Positions 47,036 to 58,400 are shown, counted from the stretch's first letter. The stretch: DNA of 64,000 bases from Parashewanella curva (GCF_003675895.1 NZ_ML014767.1:1-64000), one strand, 5' to 3'. Made by a program: numbers and translations. The notes: generated by a model from the sequence alone, not told the origin.

Positions 47036-49213
47036 TTGTCAGAAACAATGGAAGAACAAAAACAGCAATGGAGCATTTCGGCATCACAGCGAGTGTATGC
47101 CGATCCTTTACTTGATTGTTTGGTATTGCTAACTGAACATTTTGGTAATCCTTGTTCGGCAGAATCGCTGATTGCAGGTATGCCGATTGAGGGAGCGGCG
47201 TTAACTCCTGATCTATTGCCACAAACGGCAGCTAGAGCTGGCTTGTCAGCTAAATTGACACGTCGTAATTTGGATACCCTTTCGGCGGTGATGTTTCCGT
47301 GTATTTTACTGCTGCGTGATCAAAAAGCCTGTATTCTTCGAGAATTGGATGTTGAGAATGATCTGGCGGTGATCCAGCTTGCTGAATCGGGCGGTGAGCA
47401 TCGATTAACTATTGAAGAACTGGAAGCCATTTATGTGGGTTATTTGTTCTTAGTTAAGCAGCAGTATCGAGGTGATCATCGTTTTGATATGCATGAGCAC
47501 CAGACTCAAAGTCACTGGTTGTGGCAGACCGTCCGAGGTGCCTTCCCCATTTATCGTGATGTATTGATTGCATCTGTTCTGGTCAATATGTTTGCCTTGA
47601 TCTCCCCTTTATTCGTTATGAATGTGTATGACAAGGTAGTACCGAATTTGGCGTTTGATTCGCTTTGGGTACTAGCTATCGGAGCATGCATTGCGTATAT
47701 CTTTGATTTGATCATGCGCCAGCTGCGGACTTATCTCACGGATATTGCTGGTAAGAAAATCGATATCATTGTGTCATCTCAGTTATTTGCTAAAGCTATG
47801 GGGCTACCGTTATCTAAAAAAGCACCAAGCGTAGGTGGGATGGCCAAACAATTGGGGGAATTTGATCATATTCGAGATTTCCTGACCTCTGTAACCATCA
47901 CTACCTTAGTGGACATTCCTTTTTCTATCTTCTTTATCGTTATTATCGCCATTGTAGCTGGAGATCTTGCCTTAGTACCGTTAGTGAGCAGTGTGGTCAT
48001 TATTGGCTTTACACTTTATATTCAACCAAAGCTCAAGCAAGCGATTGATGAAGGTAATAAGTTTGCCAGTTTAAAACATGGGCACTTAATTGAGAGCTTG
48101 TCGGCGCTTGAATCAGTCAAAGCTAATGGCGCTGAAGGCGTGTTGCAAAAAAGCTGGCAGCAAATGATAGGTCATACCGCCACTTGGCAGCTGAAATCGA
48201 AAAAGCTGTCAAACTCAGTCTCTAATCTAGCCAATTTTATGGTGCAAATGACTACAGTGTCTGTGGTTATTCTAGGGGTTTATAGAGTTGCTGATAATGC
48301 TATTACCATGGGCGGGATCATTGCAGCAGTGATGTTATCGAGTCGTGCGATTGCTCCTATGTCACAATTGGCAGGGTTGATGAATCGTTCAAACTCAACC
48401 CTAAGTGCGCTTAAACAGCTTGATCAAATCATGCAACAACAAGATGAGTTTGAAGAGCGTGGCAATTTGGTCAGTAAGCAGCGTCTTAAAGGTAATATTG
48501 AATTACACAAAGCCGGATTCCAATACTCAGAAGAAGAAAAAACTGTCGTTCGAAATCTTTCTGTGACGATAAATCCCGGCGAACGAGTGGCTATTATCGG
48601 TCGTAATGGCTCAGGAAAAAGTACATTAGCAAAACTGTTGTTAGGGCTATATCAACCTACTGAGGGACGGCTTCGTTATGACGGCCAAGATAGTGCTCAA
48701 ATTCATCCAAGTGATGTTAGACGTAATTTTGGGTATTTGCCCCAAGACGTTACTTTGTTTCATGGAACCATAAGAGACAATATCTTATTTGGCACAAGAC
48801 AAGTTTCTGAACATCAGCTTATACGGGCGATAAAACTCTCAGGCGTTAGCCAGTTTACCAATTTCGACAGCGAAGGGTTAGACAAACAAGTCGGTGAGGG
48901 TGGATTAGCATTGAGCCGAGGTCAACGGCAATGTGTCGCGCTAGCCAGAGCCTGCTTAAATGATCCGTCAATCCTATTGATGGATGAACCTACAGCCAGT
49001 TTAGATGCCAGTTCTGAAAAACAATTTATGCAGGCAATGAAGCAAGTTAGCCAAGATCGCTCCTTGATTTTGATCACTCATAAGATGCACTTATTGTCAT
49101 TGGTTGATCGCATTATCGTGATGGACCAAGGACACATTGTTGCTGACGGACCTAAGAAAATCGTATTAGAACAGTTAAATAACGGTTCCATTGCTGGGAG
49201 GGCGAGCGCGTGA
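47036..49213 (+). CDS. lapB: Type I secretion ABC transporter LapB
   Basis: The 725-residue protein has an N-terminal C39-like domain without the protease cysteine (~15-145), a membrane domain (~165-440), and an ATPase domain with Walker A GRNGSGKST near 521, signature LSRGQRQ near 626 and Walker B ILLMDEPT near 646. This is the LapB type, which exports LapA-like adhesins. Start is TTG 47036, seven bases after AGGGAAG; the ATG at 47048 is too far from that site. Its stop overlaps the lapC start by four bases. Confidence 0.93.
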   Translation: MSETMEEQKQQWSISASQRVYADPLLDCLVLLTEHFGNPCSAESLIAGMPIEGAALTPDLLPQTAARAGLSAKLTRRNLDTLSAVMFPCILLLRDQKACILRELDVENDLAVIQLAESGGEHRLTIEELEAIYVGYLFLVKQQYRGDHRFDMHEHQTQSHWLWQTVRGAFPIYRDVLIASVLVNMFALISPLFVMNVYDKVVPNLAFDSLWVLAIGACIAYIFDLIMRQLRTYLTDIAGKKIDIIVSSQLFAKAMGLPLSKKAPSVGGMAKQLGEFDHIRDFLTSVTITTLVDIPFSIFFIVIIAIVAGDLALVPLVSSVVIIGFTLYIQPKLKQAIDEGNKFASLKHGHLIESLSALESVKANGAEGVLQKSWQQMIGHTATWQLKSKKLSNSVSNLANFMVQMTTVSVVILGVYRVADNAITMGGIIAAVMLSSRAIAPMSQLAGLMNRSNSTLSALKQLDQIMQQQDEFEERGNLVSKQRLKGNIELHKAGFQYSEEEKTVVRNLSVTINPGERVAIIGRNGSGKSTLAKLLLGLYQPTEGRLRYDGQDSAQIHPSDVRRNFGYLPQDVTLFHGTIRDNILFGTRQVSEHQLIRAIKLSGVSQFTNFDSEGLDKQVGEGGLALSRGQRQCVALARACLNDPSILLMDEPTASLDASSEKQFMQAMKQVSQDRSLILITHKMHLLSLVDRIIVMDQGHIVADGPKKIVLEQLNNGSIAGRASA

Positions 49214-50592
49214 GTCGAAAGCTTACCAGTGAAGAACTCGATATGGTCGATGACGTATACGGTGCAATGATGACCGATGCGCCTACTGTGCATCGGCTGA
49301 TCATCTGGTCACTTGGCGCAATGATGATCTGCTTTTTAGTGTGGTCTTACTTTTCTGAATTAGATCAAGTCACCACTGGTGTAGGTAAAGTTATCCCATC
49401 ATCTCAGGTGCAAATTATTCAAAGTTTAGATGGTGGCATACTACAAGAAATGCATGTTCGAGAGGGGATGTTGGTCACCAAAGGACAGGCACTTGCTCGT
49501 ATTGACGATACCCGTTTTCGTTCCGATTACGCCCAGCAAGAACAAGAAGAATTTGGCTTAAAAGCGAATCTGATCCGCTTACAAGCAGAGCTAGACAGTT
49601 TAGAAGTGTCAGATGTGGGCACAGATTGGCGTAAACAAGTAAACATTAATCTAAAGCCTATGGTGTTTACCCAAGAACTAACTGAAAAAGAACCACAACT
49701 CATTGCTCGCCAACAAGAAGAATATGACGGACGTTTAAATAATCTTAAAAATCAGATAGAAATTCTGGCAAGGCAAATTCAGCAGCGTCAGCAAGAAATG
49801 CAAGAGCTGAGTTCAAAAATCAAAACACTGTCAACCAGCTACCAATTGCTAACCAGAGAGTTAGAGCTAACCAAGCCACTGGCTGAAAAAGGCATTGTTC
49901 CAGAAGTGGAATTACTCAAATTAGAGCGCGGCGTCAATGATATGCAAGGTGAGTTGGCGGGGTTGAGAATTTTACGTCCGAAAATCAAAGCCGCGTTAGA
50001 TGAAGCCATTTTAAAACGTCGAGAAGCGATATTTGTGTTTGCCGCAGAAAATCGCTCCAAGATGAACGAATGGCAAACTAAGCTCTCGCGGATCACCGAA
50101 GCTCAAGTTGGTGCAAAAGACAAAGTCAGTAAAGCGGTGATCACCTCGCCCGTTAACGGCACCATCAAAACGGTACACATCAACACCCTTGGTGGCGTGG
50201 TTCAGCCGGGCGTCGATATTATTGAAATTGTACCCTCAGAAGATCAATTACTGATTGAGGCAAAAGTCAGCCCTAAAGATATTGCTTTCATCCACCCAGG
50301 ATTACCAGCGGTTGTCAAAGTAACCGCTTATGATTTTGCCCGTTATGGTGGATTAAACGGCACGGTTGAACACATCAGTGCCGATACCACTCAAGATGAA
50401 GAAGGCAATAGCTTTTATGTCATTCGAGTGCGTACCAAAGATTCCAATTTAAAGAAACAAGATGGCACCTTAATGCCGATCATTCCGGGGATGTTGACGT
50501 CAGTCGATGTGATCACTGGCCAGCGCAGTATCTTAGAATACATTTTAAATCCGATTCTAAGAGCCAGAGACAGCGCCCTAAGAGAAAGATAA
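49210..50592 (+). CDS. lapC: Type I secretion membrane fusion protein LapC
   Basis: The 460-residue HlyD family adaptor has one N-terminal helix (~28-46), a lipoyl half motif (SLDGGILQEMHVREGMLVTK), a long coiled coil (~100-300), and the C-terminal lipoyl half and barrel (ITSPVNGTIKTVHINTLGGV). It connects LapB to the outer-membrane channel. Start is GTG overlapping the lapB stop. Confidence 0.93.
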   Translation: MSRKLTSEELDMVDDVYGAMMTDAPTVHRLIIWSLGAMMICFLVWSYFSELDQVTTGVGKVIPSSQVQIIQSLDGGILQEMHVREGMLVTKGQALARIDDTRFRSDYAQQEQEEFGLKANLIRLQAELDSLEVSDVGTDWRKQVNINLKPMVFTQELTEKEPQLIARQQEEYDGRLNNLKNQIEILARQIQQRQQEMQELSSKIKTLSTSYQLLTRELELTKPLAEKGIVPEVELLKLERGVNDMQGELAGLRILRPKIKAALDEAILKRREAIFVFAAENRSKMNEWQTKLSRITEAQVGAKDKVSKAVITSPVNGTIKTVHINTLGGVVQPGVDIIEIVPSEDQLLIEAKVSPKDIAFIHPGLPAVVKVTAYDFARYGGLNGTVEHISADTTQDEEGNSFYVIRVRTKDSNLKKQDGTLMPIIPGMLTSVDVITGQRSILEYILNPILRARDSALRER

Positions 50593-50604
50593 AACAGGGA
50601 GAAA

Positions 50605-51990
50605 ATGATGATAAACAAGCAGCGAAAAAAGCAGACAGGGATGGTAGTTGGCGTCGTTGCGGGACTTGTTCCGCTTTTTGCCCAAGGCCAATCCTTGGAG
50701 CAAGCAGTGGCGCATACCTTAGATACTAATCCACAAATACGTATTGCCTATAATCGCTTTAAAGTTCGGAAAGAACAAAGTAACCAAAGCTTTGGTGGTT
50801 ACTTACCTAATGTCGAGCTTACGGCTGGATATGGATACGAGAGCACGAACACACCATCTACACGTCGTGATGCTTCGGTTGATGGTGATCGCGAAGGCTT
50901 ACGCCGTGGTGAAGCTGGGATCACGATTCGACAAATGTTGTTCGATGGCTTTGCGACCAGCAGTGATTATGATCGTACCACCAACGAAATGAACGCTGAG
51001 CAATGGAATTTATTTTCTGCTGCGGAAAATACCGCCTTAGATGTGACCAAAGTGTATATCGGTTACCTTCATGCGCAGGAAGTATTAACCTTATCTGAAA
51101 AAAACTTAGCGACTCATGAAGAAATTTATGATCAAATCAAGCAGCGCACTAACTCTGGGTTAGGCTCGGTTGCCGATCTTTCGCAAATTACTGGCCGTTT
51201 AGCTCGTGCAAATGCCAATGTGATTGCGGCTAAAAACAATCTGTTAGATGCTAAAGCTCAATTTATTCGCGTAGTAAAACAGCAACCTAAAGACCTTGTT
51301 TTGCCGGTAGCCGATATGGATATGATCCCAAAAACGCTACCAGAAAGCTTGCAAATTGCCACTAAAAACCACCCTGTGCTGAAAGCCGCGTTTTATGACA
51401 TCAATGCCGCAAAGTTTGAACGTGAAGCCACTCAGTCTAACTATTATCCAAAGTTTGAGCTTGAGCTTGCAGGTAACTTAAACAATGACCTTAATGGTGA
51501 AGATGGTATTACCGGTCGCGGTGCGTTTCAAAATGATGTTGGTGGTCATACTAAAAATTATTCAGCCATGATCAAAATGCGTTATAACCTCTACGCTGGA
51601 GGTAAAGACTTGGCTCGTGAAAAAGAAAGTGCCTATAAAATTGGTGAAGCAAAATCACTCCGTGATAACGCGCATCGTGAAGTGGTTGAAGGCGTGCATT
51701 TAGCTTGGAATGCCCTTGAATTACTCGGCCCTCAAAAAGGTTATATTCGTCAGCACGTTGAAGCCGCTAAGCAAACTCAAACGGCTTATGTTCAGCAGTT
51801 CAGTCTCGGCCAGCGTAGTTTGCTTGATTTGTTAGATACTGAAAATGAATTGTTTGAATCTCGTAAGAGCTACTTGCGAACTGAACTTGATGAACTGATC
51901 GCTAAATATCGAGTATTAAACTCAACAGGGCGTTTATTGGATTCATTACGAGTGACAAGACCACCTGAGTGGACGAATAATAACGATTAA
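50605..51990 (+). CDS. lapE: TolC-family outer membrane channel LapE
   Basis: The 461-residue protein has a signal peptide ending near AQGQS (residue ~30) and two OEP repeats typical of TolC channels (LEQAVAHTLDTNPQIRIAYN, then LPESLQIATKNHPVLKAA; QQFSLGQRSLLDLLDTENEL). It completes the secretion system LapBCE. In the Lap model the retained adhesin sits with its N-terminal module plugged in this channel. ATG 50608 is an alternative start one codon on. Confidence 0.92.
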   Translation: MMINKQRKKQTGMVVGVVAGLVPLFAQGQSLEQAVAHTLDTNPQIRIAYNRFKVRKEQSNQSFGGYLPNVELTAGYGYESTNTPSTRRDASVDGDREGLRRGEAGITIRQMLFDGFATSSDYDRTTNEMNAEQWNLFSAAENTALDVTKVYIGYLHAQEVLTLSEKNLATHEEIYDQIKQRTNSGLGSVADLSQITGRLARANANVIAAKNNLLDAKAQFIRVVKQQPKDLVLPVADMDMIPKTLPESLQIATKNHPVLKAAFYDINAAKFEREATQSNYYPKFELELAGNLNNDLNGEDGITGRGAFQNDVGGHTKNYSAMIKMRYNLYAGGKDLAREKESAYKIGEAKSLRDNAHREVVEGVHLAWNALELLGPQKGYIRQHVEAAKQTQTAYVQQFSLGQRSLLDLLDTENELFESRKSYLRTELDELIAKYRVLNSTGRLLDSLRVTRPPEWTNNND

Positions 51991-52006
51991 TTTGGAGAAA
52001 CAGAGC

Positions 52007-52615
52007 ATGAAACTATGGATGATATTGCTCAGTTTAGTAGTAGTGACTGGGTGTTCAATGCGCGATATGCAACCGATGACTGGAAAGACAGCTCAATTGC
52101 ATAACCTTAATGATCCTGATGGCGATGGCGTTGTCTTAGCTAGAGAGCGTTGTACTGGAACCATTGCCAAAGCTGAAATTGATAATTATGGCTGCGGCAC
52201 TGTTAAAAAGTATCAAGAGCGTCGCGAACTTAAGATCCAGTTTGCAAATGATTCAGCGTATCTCGCACCGAAATATTACGGGCAAATTGAAACACTGGCC
52301 GACTTTTTAACTCAATATCCAGATACTAAGGTTGTGATTGAAGGGCATTGCAGCAAAGTAGGTGATTACCAGCATAACCTTGAGCTTTCGCAAAATCGTG
52401 CTGAAGCCGTAGTAAACGTTTTGGTAAAACAATTCAGCATTAATCCTTCAAGGTTAACCGCTAAAGGCTATAGTTATGATCGTCCCGTGGATGACTCTCA
52501 TGACTCTTACGCCCATAGTCGTAATCGTCGAGTGATGGCTGAAGTAACTGGTGAAAAAAGTGCTGCCGATTATAAATGGGATATTTATACTGTAGATAAA
52601 CAGGAAAAGTATTAA
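52007..52615 (+). CDS. OmpA-like lipoprotein in the Lap operon
   Basis: From ATG 52007 the protein has 202 residues with a lipoprotein signal (ILLSLVVVTGC, lipidated Cys16), a short type-3 thrombospondin-like motif (DPDGDGVV) and an OmpA/Pal C-terminal domain (VVIEGHCSKVGDYQHNLELS, RLTAKGYSYDRP). In most family members the segment reads GHTD; the Asp that binds diaminopimelate is replaced here by Ser or shifted to Asp in GDYQ, so peptidoglycan binding is not certain. It probably anchors the Lap channel to the wall. It follows lapE by 16 bases. Confidence 0.88.
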   Translation: MKLWMILLSLVVVTGCSMRDMQPMTGKTAQLHNLNDPDGDGVVLARERCTGTIAKAEIDNYGCGTVKKYQERRELKIQFANDSAYLAPKYYGQIETLADFLTQYPDTKVVIEGHCSKVGDYQHNLELSQNRAEAVVNVLVKQFSINPSRLTAKGYSYDRPVDDSHDSYAHSRNRRVMAEVTGEKSAADYKWDIYTVDKQEKY

Positions 52616-52666
52616 TTTTTCAGGAAAACTGAGCGATTAATACCTCAATAAGGATTGGCAGAAGAA

Positions 52667-53371
52667 ATGGCAGCTCGAACCAGTTTGCTTTCGGTTCATT
52701 TAAAAAAACAAAAGTGGCTCTTATGGCTAGCATTGTTATGTGGGCTAGGTGTCGTTGCCAAGCAACCGGCCTTAAATCGTGGTAAGGCCGTAGCTTCGCT
52801 TGAACAACGTTACGGTGAGCGAGCTGGACGTAGAGCTAATGCATGGTTCGATATTATTGAGCAGAATCAAGGACAAACAGAACATAAGCAACTAAAAACA
52901 GTTAATCGCTTTTTTAATTATTTTCAGTTTGTTGATGACATAAAATTGTGGGGCGAATCGAACTACTGGGCAACGCCGATGGAGTTTATCGGGGTTAATG
53001 GTGGCGATTGTGAAGACTTTTCGATTGCTAAGTATTTCACGCTGTTACAGCTCGGTGTCCCTGAAGAAAAAATGCGTATTACCATGGTAAAAGCGCAACA
53101 ATTAAACCAGTACCATATGGTATTGGCCTATTACGAAACCCCGGGTTCAATTCCGTTAATTTTGGATAATTTAGATAAGCAGATCAAACCCGCTAATGAG
53201 CGAACAGATCTTCTACCAGTATACAGTTTTAACGGTAAGCAATTATGGCTAAATAAAGAAAAAGGTCGGGGCGTGTTAGCAGGGAAGGCCACACGTCTTA
53301 AAAAATGGAACGATCTCAACCAACGCCTAGGTTTAAGTCGCTTACGCTTGCCTAGACTGAATTTGGAGTAG
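52667..53371 (+). CDS. lapG: Periplasmic cysteine protease LapG
   Basis: From ATG 52667 the protein has 234 residues with an N-terminal signal/anchor (~17-31). It belongs to the bacterial transglutaminase-like cysteine proteases: triad C115 (GGDCEDF), H150 (YHMVLAYY) and D167 (LILDNLD), with spacing as in Pseudomonas LapG; D114 and E116 match the calcium-binding pair. LapG cuts the adhesin between the two Ala of TAAG when not bound by LapD. TTG 52655 is a poorer start. Confidence 0.93.
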   Translation: MAARTSLLSVHLKKQKWLLWLALLCGLGVVAKQPALNRGKAVASLEQRYGERAGRRANAWFDIIEQNQGQTEHKQLKTVNRFFNYFQFVDDIKLWGESNYWATPMEFIGVNGGDCEDFSIAKYFTLLQLGVPEEKMRITMVKAQQLNQYHMVLAYYETPGSIPLILDNLDKQIKPANERTDLLPVYSFNGKQLWLNKEKGRGVLAGKATRLKKWNDLNQRLGLSRLRLPRLNLE

Positions 53372-53377
53372 CAAAAC

Positions 53378-55294
53378 ATGACCCTGTTCCGACAAATATA
53401 TGCGCTACTGTTCGGATTATTTTTACTCGTAGTTCTGTGCTTAGGGTACTTGCAATTTACCGAAACTCGCAGCTTCCTACAAAAGCAAATGAGTTCAGAT
53501 ATTAACAATGCCAGCCATTCATTAGGATTAATGTTAGTGCCAGCACTAGAAGCGGGGGATATGGCTCAAGCCGAAACCTTGGTAAACGTTATCTTTGAGG
53601 GTGGCTTTTATAAACAAGTTAAATTGACTTGGCTGGTAGACGGTAAAGAACAGCTCTGGGAAAACCCGCTTCAAGTACAAGAGGTCCCTCAGTGGTTTTT
53701 GGCTTTAGATTTATTTCCTGCAATTACCAAAGAAAGCACAGTAACCTCTGGTTGGTTGCAATTGGCAAAACTTGAGATCACCGCACACCCTGCATTTGGC
53801 TATTATGAGTTATGGCGAGTGATAACTAACGCCATCATTATATTTGCATTATTATTTTTAGTTGCCATTGTGTGCGCCCGTTATGGGATCACCTTTTTGC
53901 TCAAACCGCTCAATGCCCTTGCCGATCATGCAAAAAAACTAGAGCAACAGCAGTTTGGTCAATGTATGGATTCACCAAAAATTCAAGAGCTACAGCCAGT
54001 AGTATCAGCCTTTAATAGCATGTCCACCAAGTTATCAAAAGTCTTTGATTCTTTAGATAATGAACTCACTCAATTGCGTAATAAAAATCTTGTCGATCAT
54101 GTATCTGGTTTACCCAACCGTCAGTACATGATGTCGAGGCTGGAGAGTTGGACAGCCGAACCAGGAAGTGGTGCACTCATTTTAGCCAAATTTGAATGGC
54201 TAGAGCATGTTCATAATCGTTACGGTTATGAAGTGCGAGATGAAACCATTCGCATACTTTCTGAGACTCTACAATCAGAATTAGATAAGGTTTCTTCATC
54301 GGTTATCGCTCGTATCGCCGCTTTTGAATTTGCCTTTATGATCCCTGACGTCGAACATGAAAGACTAAGCAAGTATTTACAAACCCTTATTCGAACTTGT
54401 AACCAAGAAATCACCCGCTCAGGTGGTAATGCTAATCAAGGCATTGTGTTTGGTGTCGCTGAACGTCTAGAGGATATGAATGCTTCAAAACTATTGTCTC
54501 AGGCGGATAATGCCCTGCAGACAGCAACTCAACAAGAAACAGTCTATGTCTGGTTAGAATCAAGTGAACCGCAAAGCCTTGATCGTCAGCAGTGGCGTGA
54601 CAGTTTAACTTCGGTAATCGAAGCGAAACAATTCCACTTTCGTTGGCAGCCAGTGTTGTCGATGTCTGGGCAATTGGAGTTACATCGGGAACTGTACTGC
54701 CAATTAGAAATCCAGAATGCAGTGATCAATGCCGGTAAGTTTATGCCGTATGTGGAGTTATTTGCATTAGGGAGCACCTTGGATAAATGCTTACTAAGCT
54801 CAATCAGTTCGAATCCACTATTACACAATCATTCAGGCAAGTTGGCCGTCAATTTGACTAAACAAAGTATTCAAGATGATGACTTTCATGTCTGGTTAGA
54901 TGATTTCTTAGCAAGTTGTAGTATGGTTGATAAGCTGTGTTTCGAAATACCTGAGGCGGCCGTACATTCAAATCTTGACGCGTGTGAGCGCTTATGCCAA
55001 TTATTGAAAACACGAGGTTGTGCGGTAGGTATTGATCATTATGGGCGCCAATTAGGTTCTATGTCTTACTTACAAACACTGAACCCAAACTATGTAAAAC
55101 TGGATCAAGGACTGGCTTCAGATTTAGAACAAACCGATAACACCGAAGTAGTTACAGCCCTAATAAATGTTGCAAAAGGGTTGGAAATCAAAATCATAGT
55201 TACAGGTATACAACAATCTATTGAGCTTGAGAAGTTAACTGGCTATGAACTTGAAGGATACCAAGGTTTTATTGAGCCGCCAGTTAAGCTGTAA
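53378..55294 (+). CDS. lapD: c-di-GMP receptor LapD (degenerate GGDEF-EAL)
   Basis: The 638-residue protein has TM1 (~6-25), a periplasmic LapD/MoxY N-terminal domain (~26-145), TM2 (~148-168), HAMP (~170-222), GGDEF (~235-395) and EAL (~405-638). Both catalytic sites are lost: AAFEF at 314-318 stands in place of GGDEF, and the EAL signature region reads ELYCQLE. This is the LapD pattern: c-di-GMP binds the EAL domain and the periplasmic domain then holds LapG. It starts six bases after lapG, ending the Lap operon. Confidence 0.93.
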   Translation: MTLFRQIYALLFGLFLLVVLCLGYLQFTETRSFLQKQMSSDINNASHSLGLMLVPALEAGDMAQAETLVNVIFEGGFYKQVKLTWLVDGKEQLWENPLQVQEVPQWFLALDLFPAITKESTVTSGWLQLAKLEITAHPAFGYYELWRVITNAIIIFALLFLVAIVCARYGITFLLKPLNALADHAKKLEQQQFGQCMDSPKIQELQPVVSAFNSMSTKLSKVFDSLDNELTQLRNKNLVDHVSGLPNRQYMMSRLESWTAEPGSGALILAKFEWLEHVHNRYGYEVRDETIRILSETLQSELDKVSSSVIARIAAFEFAFMIPDVEHERLSKYLQTLIRTCNQEITRSGGNANQGIVFGVAERLEDMNASKLLSQADNALQTATQQETVYVWLESSEPQSLDRQQWRDSLTSVIEAKQFHFRWQPVLSMSGQLELHRELYCQLEIQNAVINAGKFMPYVELFALGSTLDKCLLSSISSNPLLHNHSGKLAVNLTKQSIQDDDFHVWLDDFLASCSMVDKLCFEIPEAAVHSNLDACERLCQLLKTRGCAVGIDHYGRQLGSMSYLQTLNPNYVKLDQGLASDLEQTDNTEVVTALINVAKGLEIKIIVTGIQQSIELEKLTGYELEGYQGFIEPPVKL

Positions 55295-55400
55295 CCACTC
55301 TCCCATACGGCTGTCTCATCGCTGGGCAGCCAACTCCAACTCCAACTAATTAACTACATATTAACTTGCCTTCAGAAAATGAACTCAAGTTTATGATTAA

Positions 55401-55429
55401 TTGCAGATTATCCTAACTAATACTATTTT
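55401..55429 (+). promoter_or_regulatory. Possible promoter of the 1656-residue protein gene
   Basis: TTGCAG (55401-55406) and TATTTT (55424-55429) have 17-base spacing, about 70 bases before the ATG. The match to consensus is weak and rests on spacing and position only. Confidence 0.3.
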
Positions 55430-55497
55430 TGGCATAGACAAATTTTTTTTACATATTTAAGGCTACTTACATTTAAGTAGTTTCTAGGAGTGCCTTT

Positions 55498-58400
55498 ATG
55501 CACGAATTAAAATTGGTTGATGACAGTAGCCTAGCTAGATTAGCAGCTGATGAGCAAATAAAAGAAGCAGGAAGATCATTGGCTTCAGGGCAAAGGCAAG
55601 TCATTTCTTTTGAGCACTCCGATGACAAGAGCTTAAAAAACAAATATTACTTTGTCGTCCAGGATGGTGAGATTTTTTCTGGAAAAAACGCTGACACGTC
55701 AAAGAGAAAATTTAAGCAATTTTGGAAAAAGAGCTCCGAGACTCCTTGTGATGTTAGTTTGGGTGGAAGTAATGGTGAGCATGAAACGGAACAAATGCTC
55801 TTAAACTCTGTATTAGTAGCAGGCCAATTACCGCTTGATATAGTTGTTAAAACGCTGATGAAGTATCCAGCACATGGAGCCGCCATTCTTCATAAAATTT
55901 ATGAGCGAAACCCCGCAAGATTTGAAGCAATAGTTAAGGAAATAAAAAATCAGGAGCGGCAGCCTAGAAGACAGAGACAACAAGTCCAAGCTATAGAAAG
56001 CTCGGGAAGTGACGTAGAAATCAACACAGATCAAAACATTTCACAACAACTCGCCACGGTAGGAATTGGAGCAGCTAGCGAAGTACAAACTAATACCGTA
56101 GGTAGTCACGTAAATGACGCCACAGAAAGCGATGGTGACTATGTTGTTACACAGGAACAAAGTGTATTTACGGAGCTCAGACAATATAATACTGAAAGCT
56201 ATGTTCAGTGTCTTTTGGTGTTATCTAAAGCTGAGCCTGAATCGCTGGATGTTGTTACCAGTATTCTGATGGATTCCCCTCAAGATGGTGCAGGTATTCT
56301 GCATAAAATTCGTAAGAGAACTCCTGATAATTTTGCAATAATAGTCAAAGAAATAAGGGCTAAAGAGCGGATAAGACAACCACAACATCAAAGTGTGATT
56401 ACTGAGCTAAGGTGCAGGAACACTGAGAGTTACGCACAGTGTCTTAAGGTGGTAGCGGCTAAAGAGCCTGAATTTGTGGCAAAAATGTTACCTCAGCTTA
56501 GTGCTACAGAGCTTAACAAAACAGTATTCTTATTGAGTCAAGCCGAGTCTGGAAATTCCGCGTCGGCGATTGAACCAGAACTGCCTATGGTACTGAGGCA
56601 TCTTACCGAGACAGATATTACTGCTATATTCCATAATGGGTGCCAAGTAGAGGAGACACAAAGCACAACATCTGAAGATAAGGCATTATTTACATATTCC
56701 AATGGAGTAAGGCTGATTCTTACTCGTATTTCGCGTGAACAGTTTATTACTGTTTTTAACAGACTCCCCATTTATGACAAAGCGGTTATGATAAGCCTCT
56801 TTCACAAAAGGGATTTAGATAGTGTCATAGTTCATACCCCCAACTTACTGTCAGATTTTAGTAAAACTGAGCAGCGAGTGATGCTCAGCGTCTTGAGTCA
56901 AGGAAAAGTAAGCATTAGCGGTTTTAAAACACTTGAAGATGCGCAGGAGTTTGTTAAAAAACATGGCGTTATAAAAGACAAATATTTCTTTCCAAAGCAA
57001 GTAGAAGTTAATGGTGCATTTGAACCAATAGGTGGAATACCTCATAAGATATTGCTTTTGGATCTGTCTAATGCAAATAAACAGAGACAATCTGAGTTAG
57101 TAAGGGTTGTAGTAGACAGCATGGAGGGTAAATATGTCGTTCCAATCTTAGGTTTACAAGACCAACCATTAGAACAGCAACAGCAGACTCAGCCATTAGA
57201 GCCAGTGCAATCTAAAAAGCAAGTGGAAGAAAAGTCATTAGTTACAACAACGATTACTCGTGAGCGTGCAGTATCAGAGCCAGATTATGAGGCATCAGAT
57301 GAAGATTCACGTGCTGGTGCCAACAGAAAACGATCAAAAAGTACATCCGAACAAGTTGATCCATTAGCCAGTTTTAATGTATCGCCAACTGAAGCCTCTC
57401 CTATTCATAAAGCATTTAATGAAGGAGAGGAAGAAGTCGTTGTTAAGCAAAAACAAACTCAAAGACAGCAGCAAGTGCAGGAGGAGGCTAGACAACAACG
57501 TAGACAAAGACGTACAGACCGTAAAAGAGTAGTTCCTTCAATTGCGCCTGAGGATTTTAGGACAGAGGAAACATGGATAACCCAAAGTCAACCTGATGAA
57601 TCCATCATGAAGTTTATGGGGGTTGATGTTAAGCAACAAGATGTTTTAAAAGTCCCGTCTATCATTCCATTGAACATAAAGCCCGATCAATCCATTGTTG
57701 TGAAAAAATCAGAGCCCTTGGAACCACAAAGTATTCCTGCAGATGCTCCTCTTGAAGATTATATCGAGACATCAGATGGCGAAGATGATGCAGACTTTAA
57801 TTTTGCCGACATTTTACCACGTTTGAGTGAAGCTAGACCTGATGACTCTGAAGAAGTGGATACTGAGCGTTCTCTACAGCCGATGTCCCTTCAACCATTG
57901 TCTTTAAACCAGCCATTATCGTTGAGTATGCCATCATCTGGTTTGGATGATACAGCCCTACCTCAAGAACAATCGTTAGATTGGCAAGACAATGATCCGC
58001 AAGTATCACTCACATTACAAACTCAAATGGCAGCTGCAGAGGTTGCTGTAGTTCAAAATGTGGTTTCAAAACAAGTGGAAACATCATTAACGCGTGCGGA
58101 TATTGACTCTTTGTCTGGGGAAGTTCAGTCTGAAGCTAAGAAATTAGAGCTGGATTTAGACGTTGAATTACCAGAGAGTATACTCGCAGTATTTCATCAG
58201 GCGATGCAAACAAGAACGTTTGAAGAGCTATGTGTTCAAGCCGGTAACTTTATGGTTGAAGCAAATTTATTTGTTGATGAAGCTGAATCTAGAAGTAAGG
58301 AGCTCACTTATTTACAAAAGCGCAGATTACGTAACTGCTTGACTCATCTCATGGCAAGAGCTTGCTTACTGGAGCAAGATGGTGAGGCTGTCGATATGAA

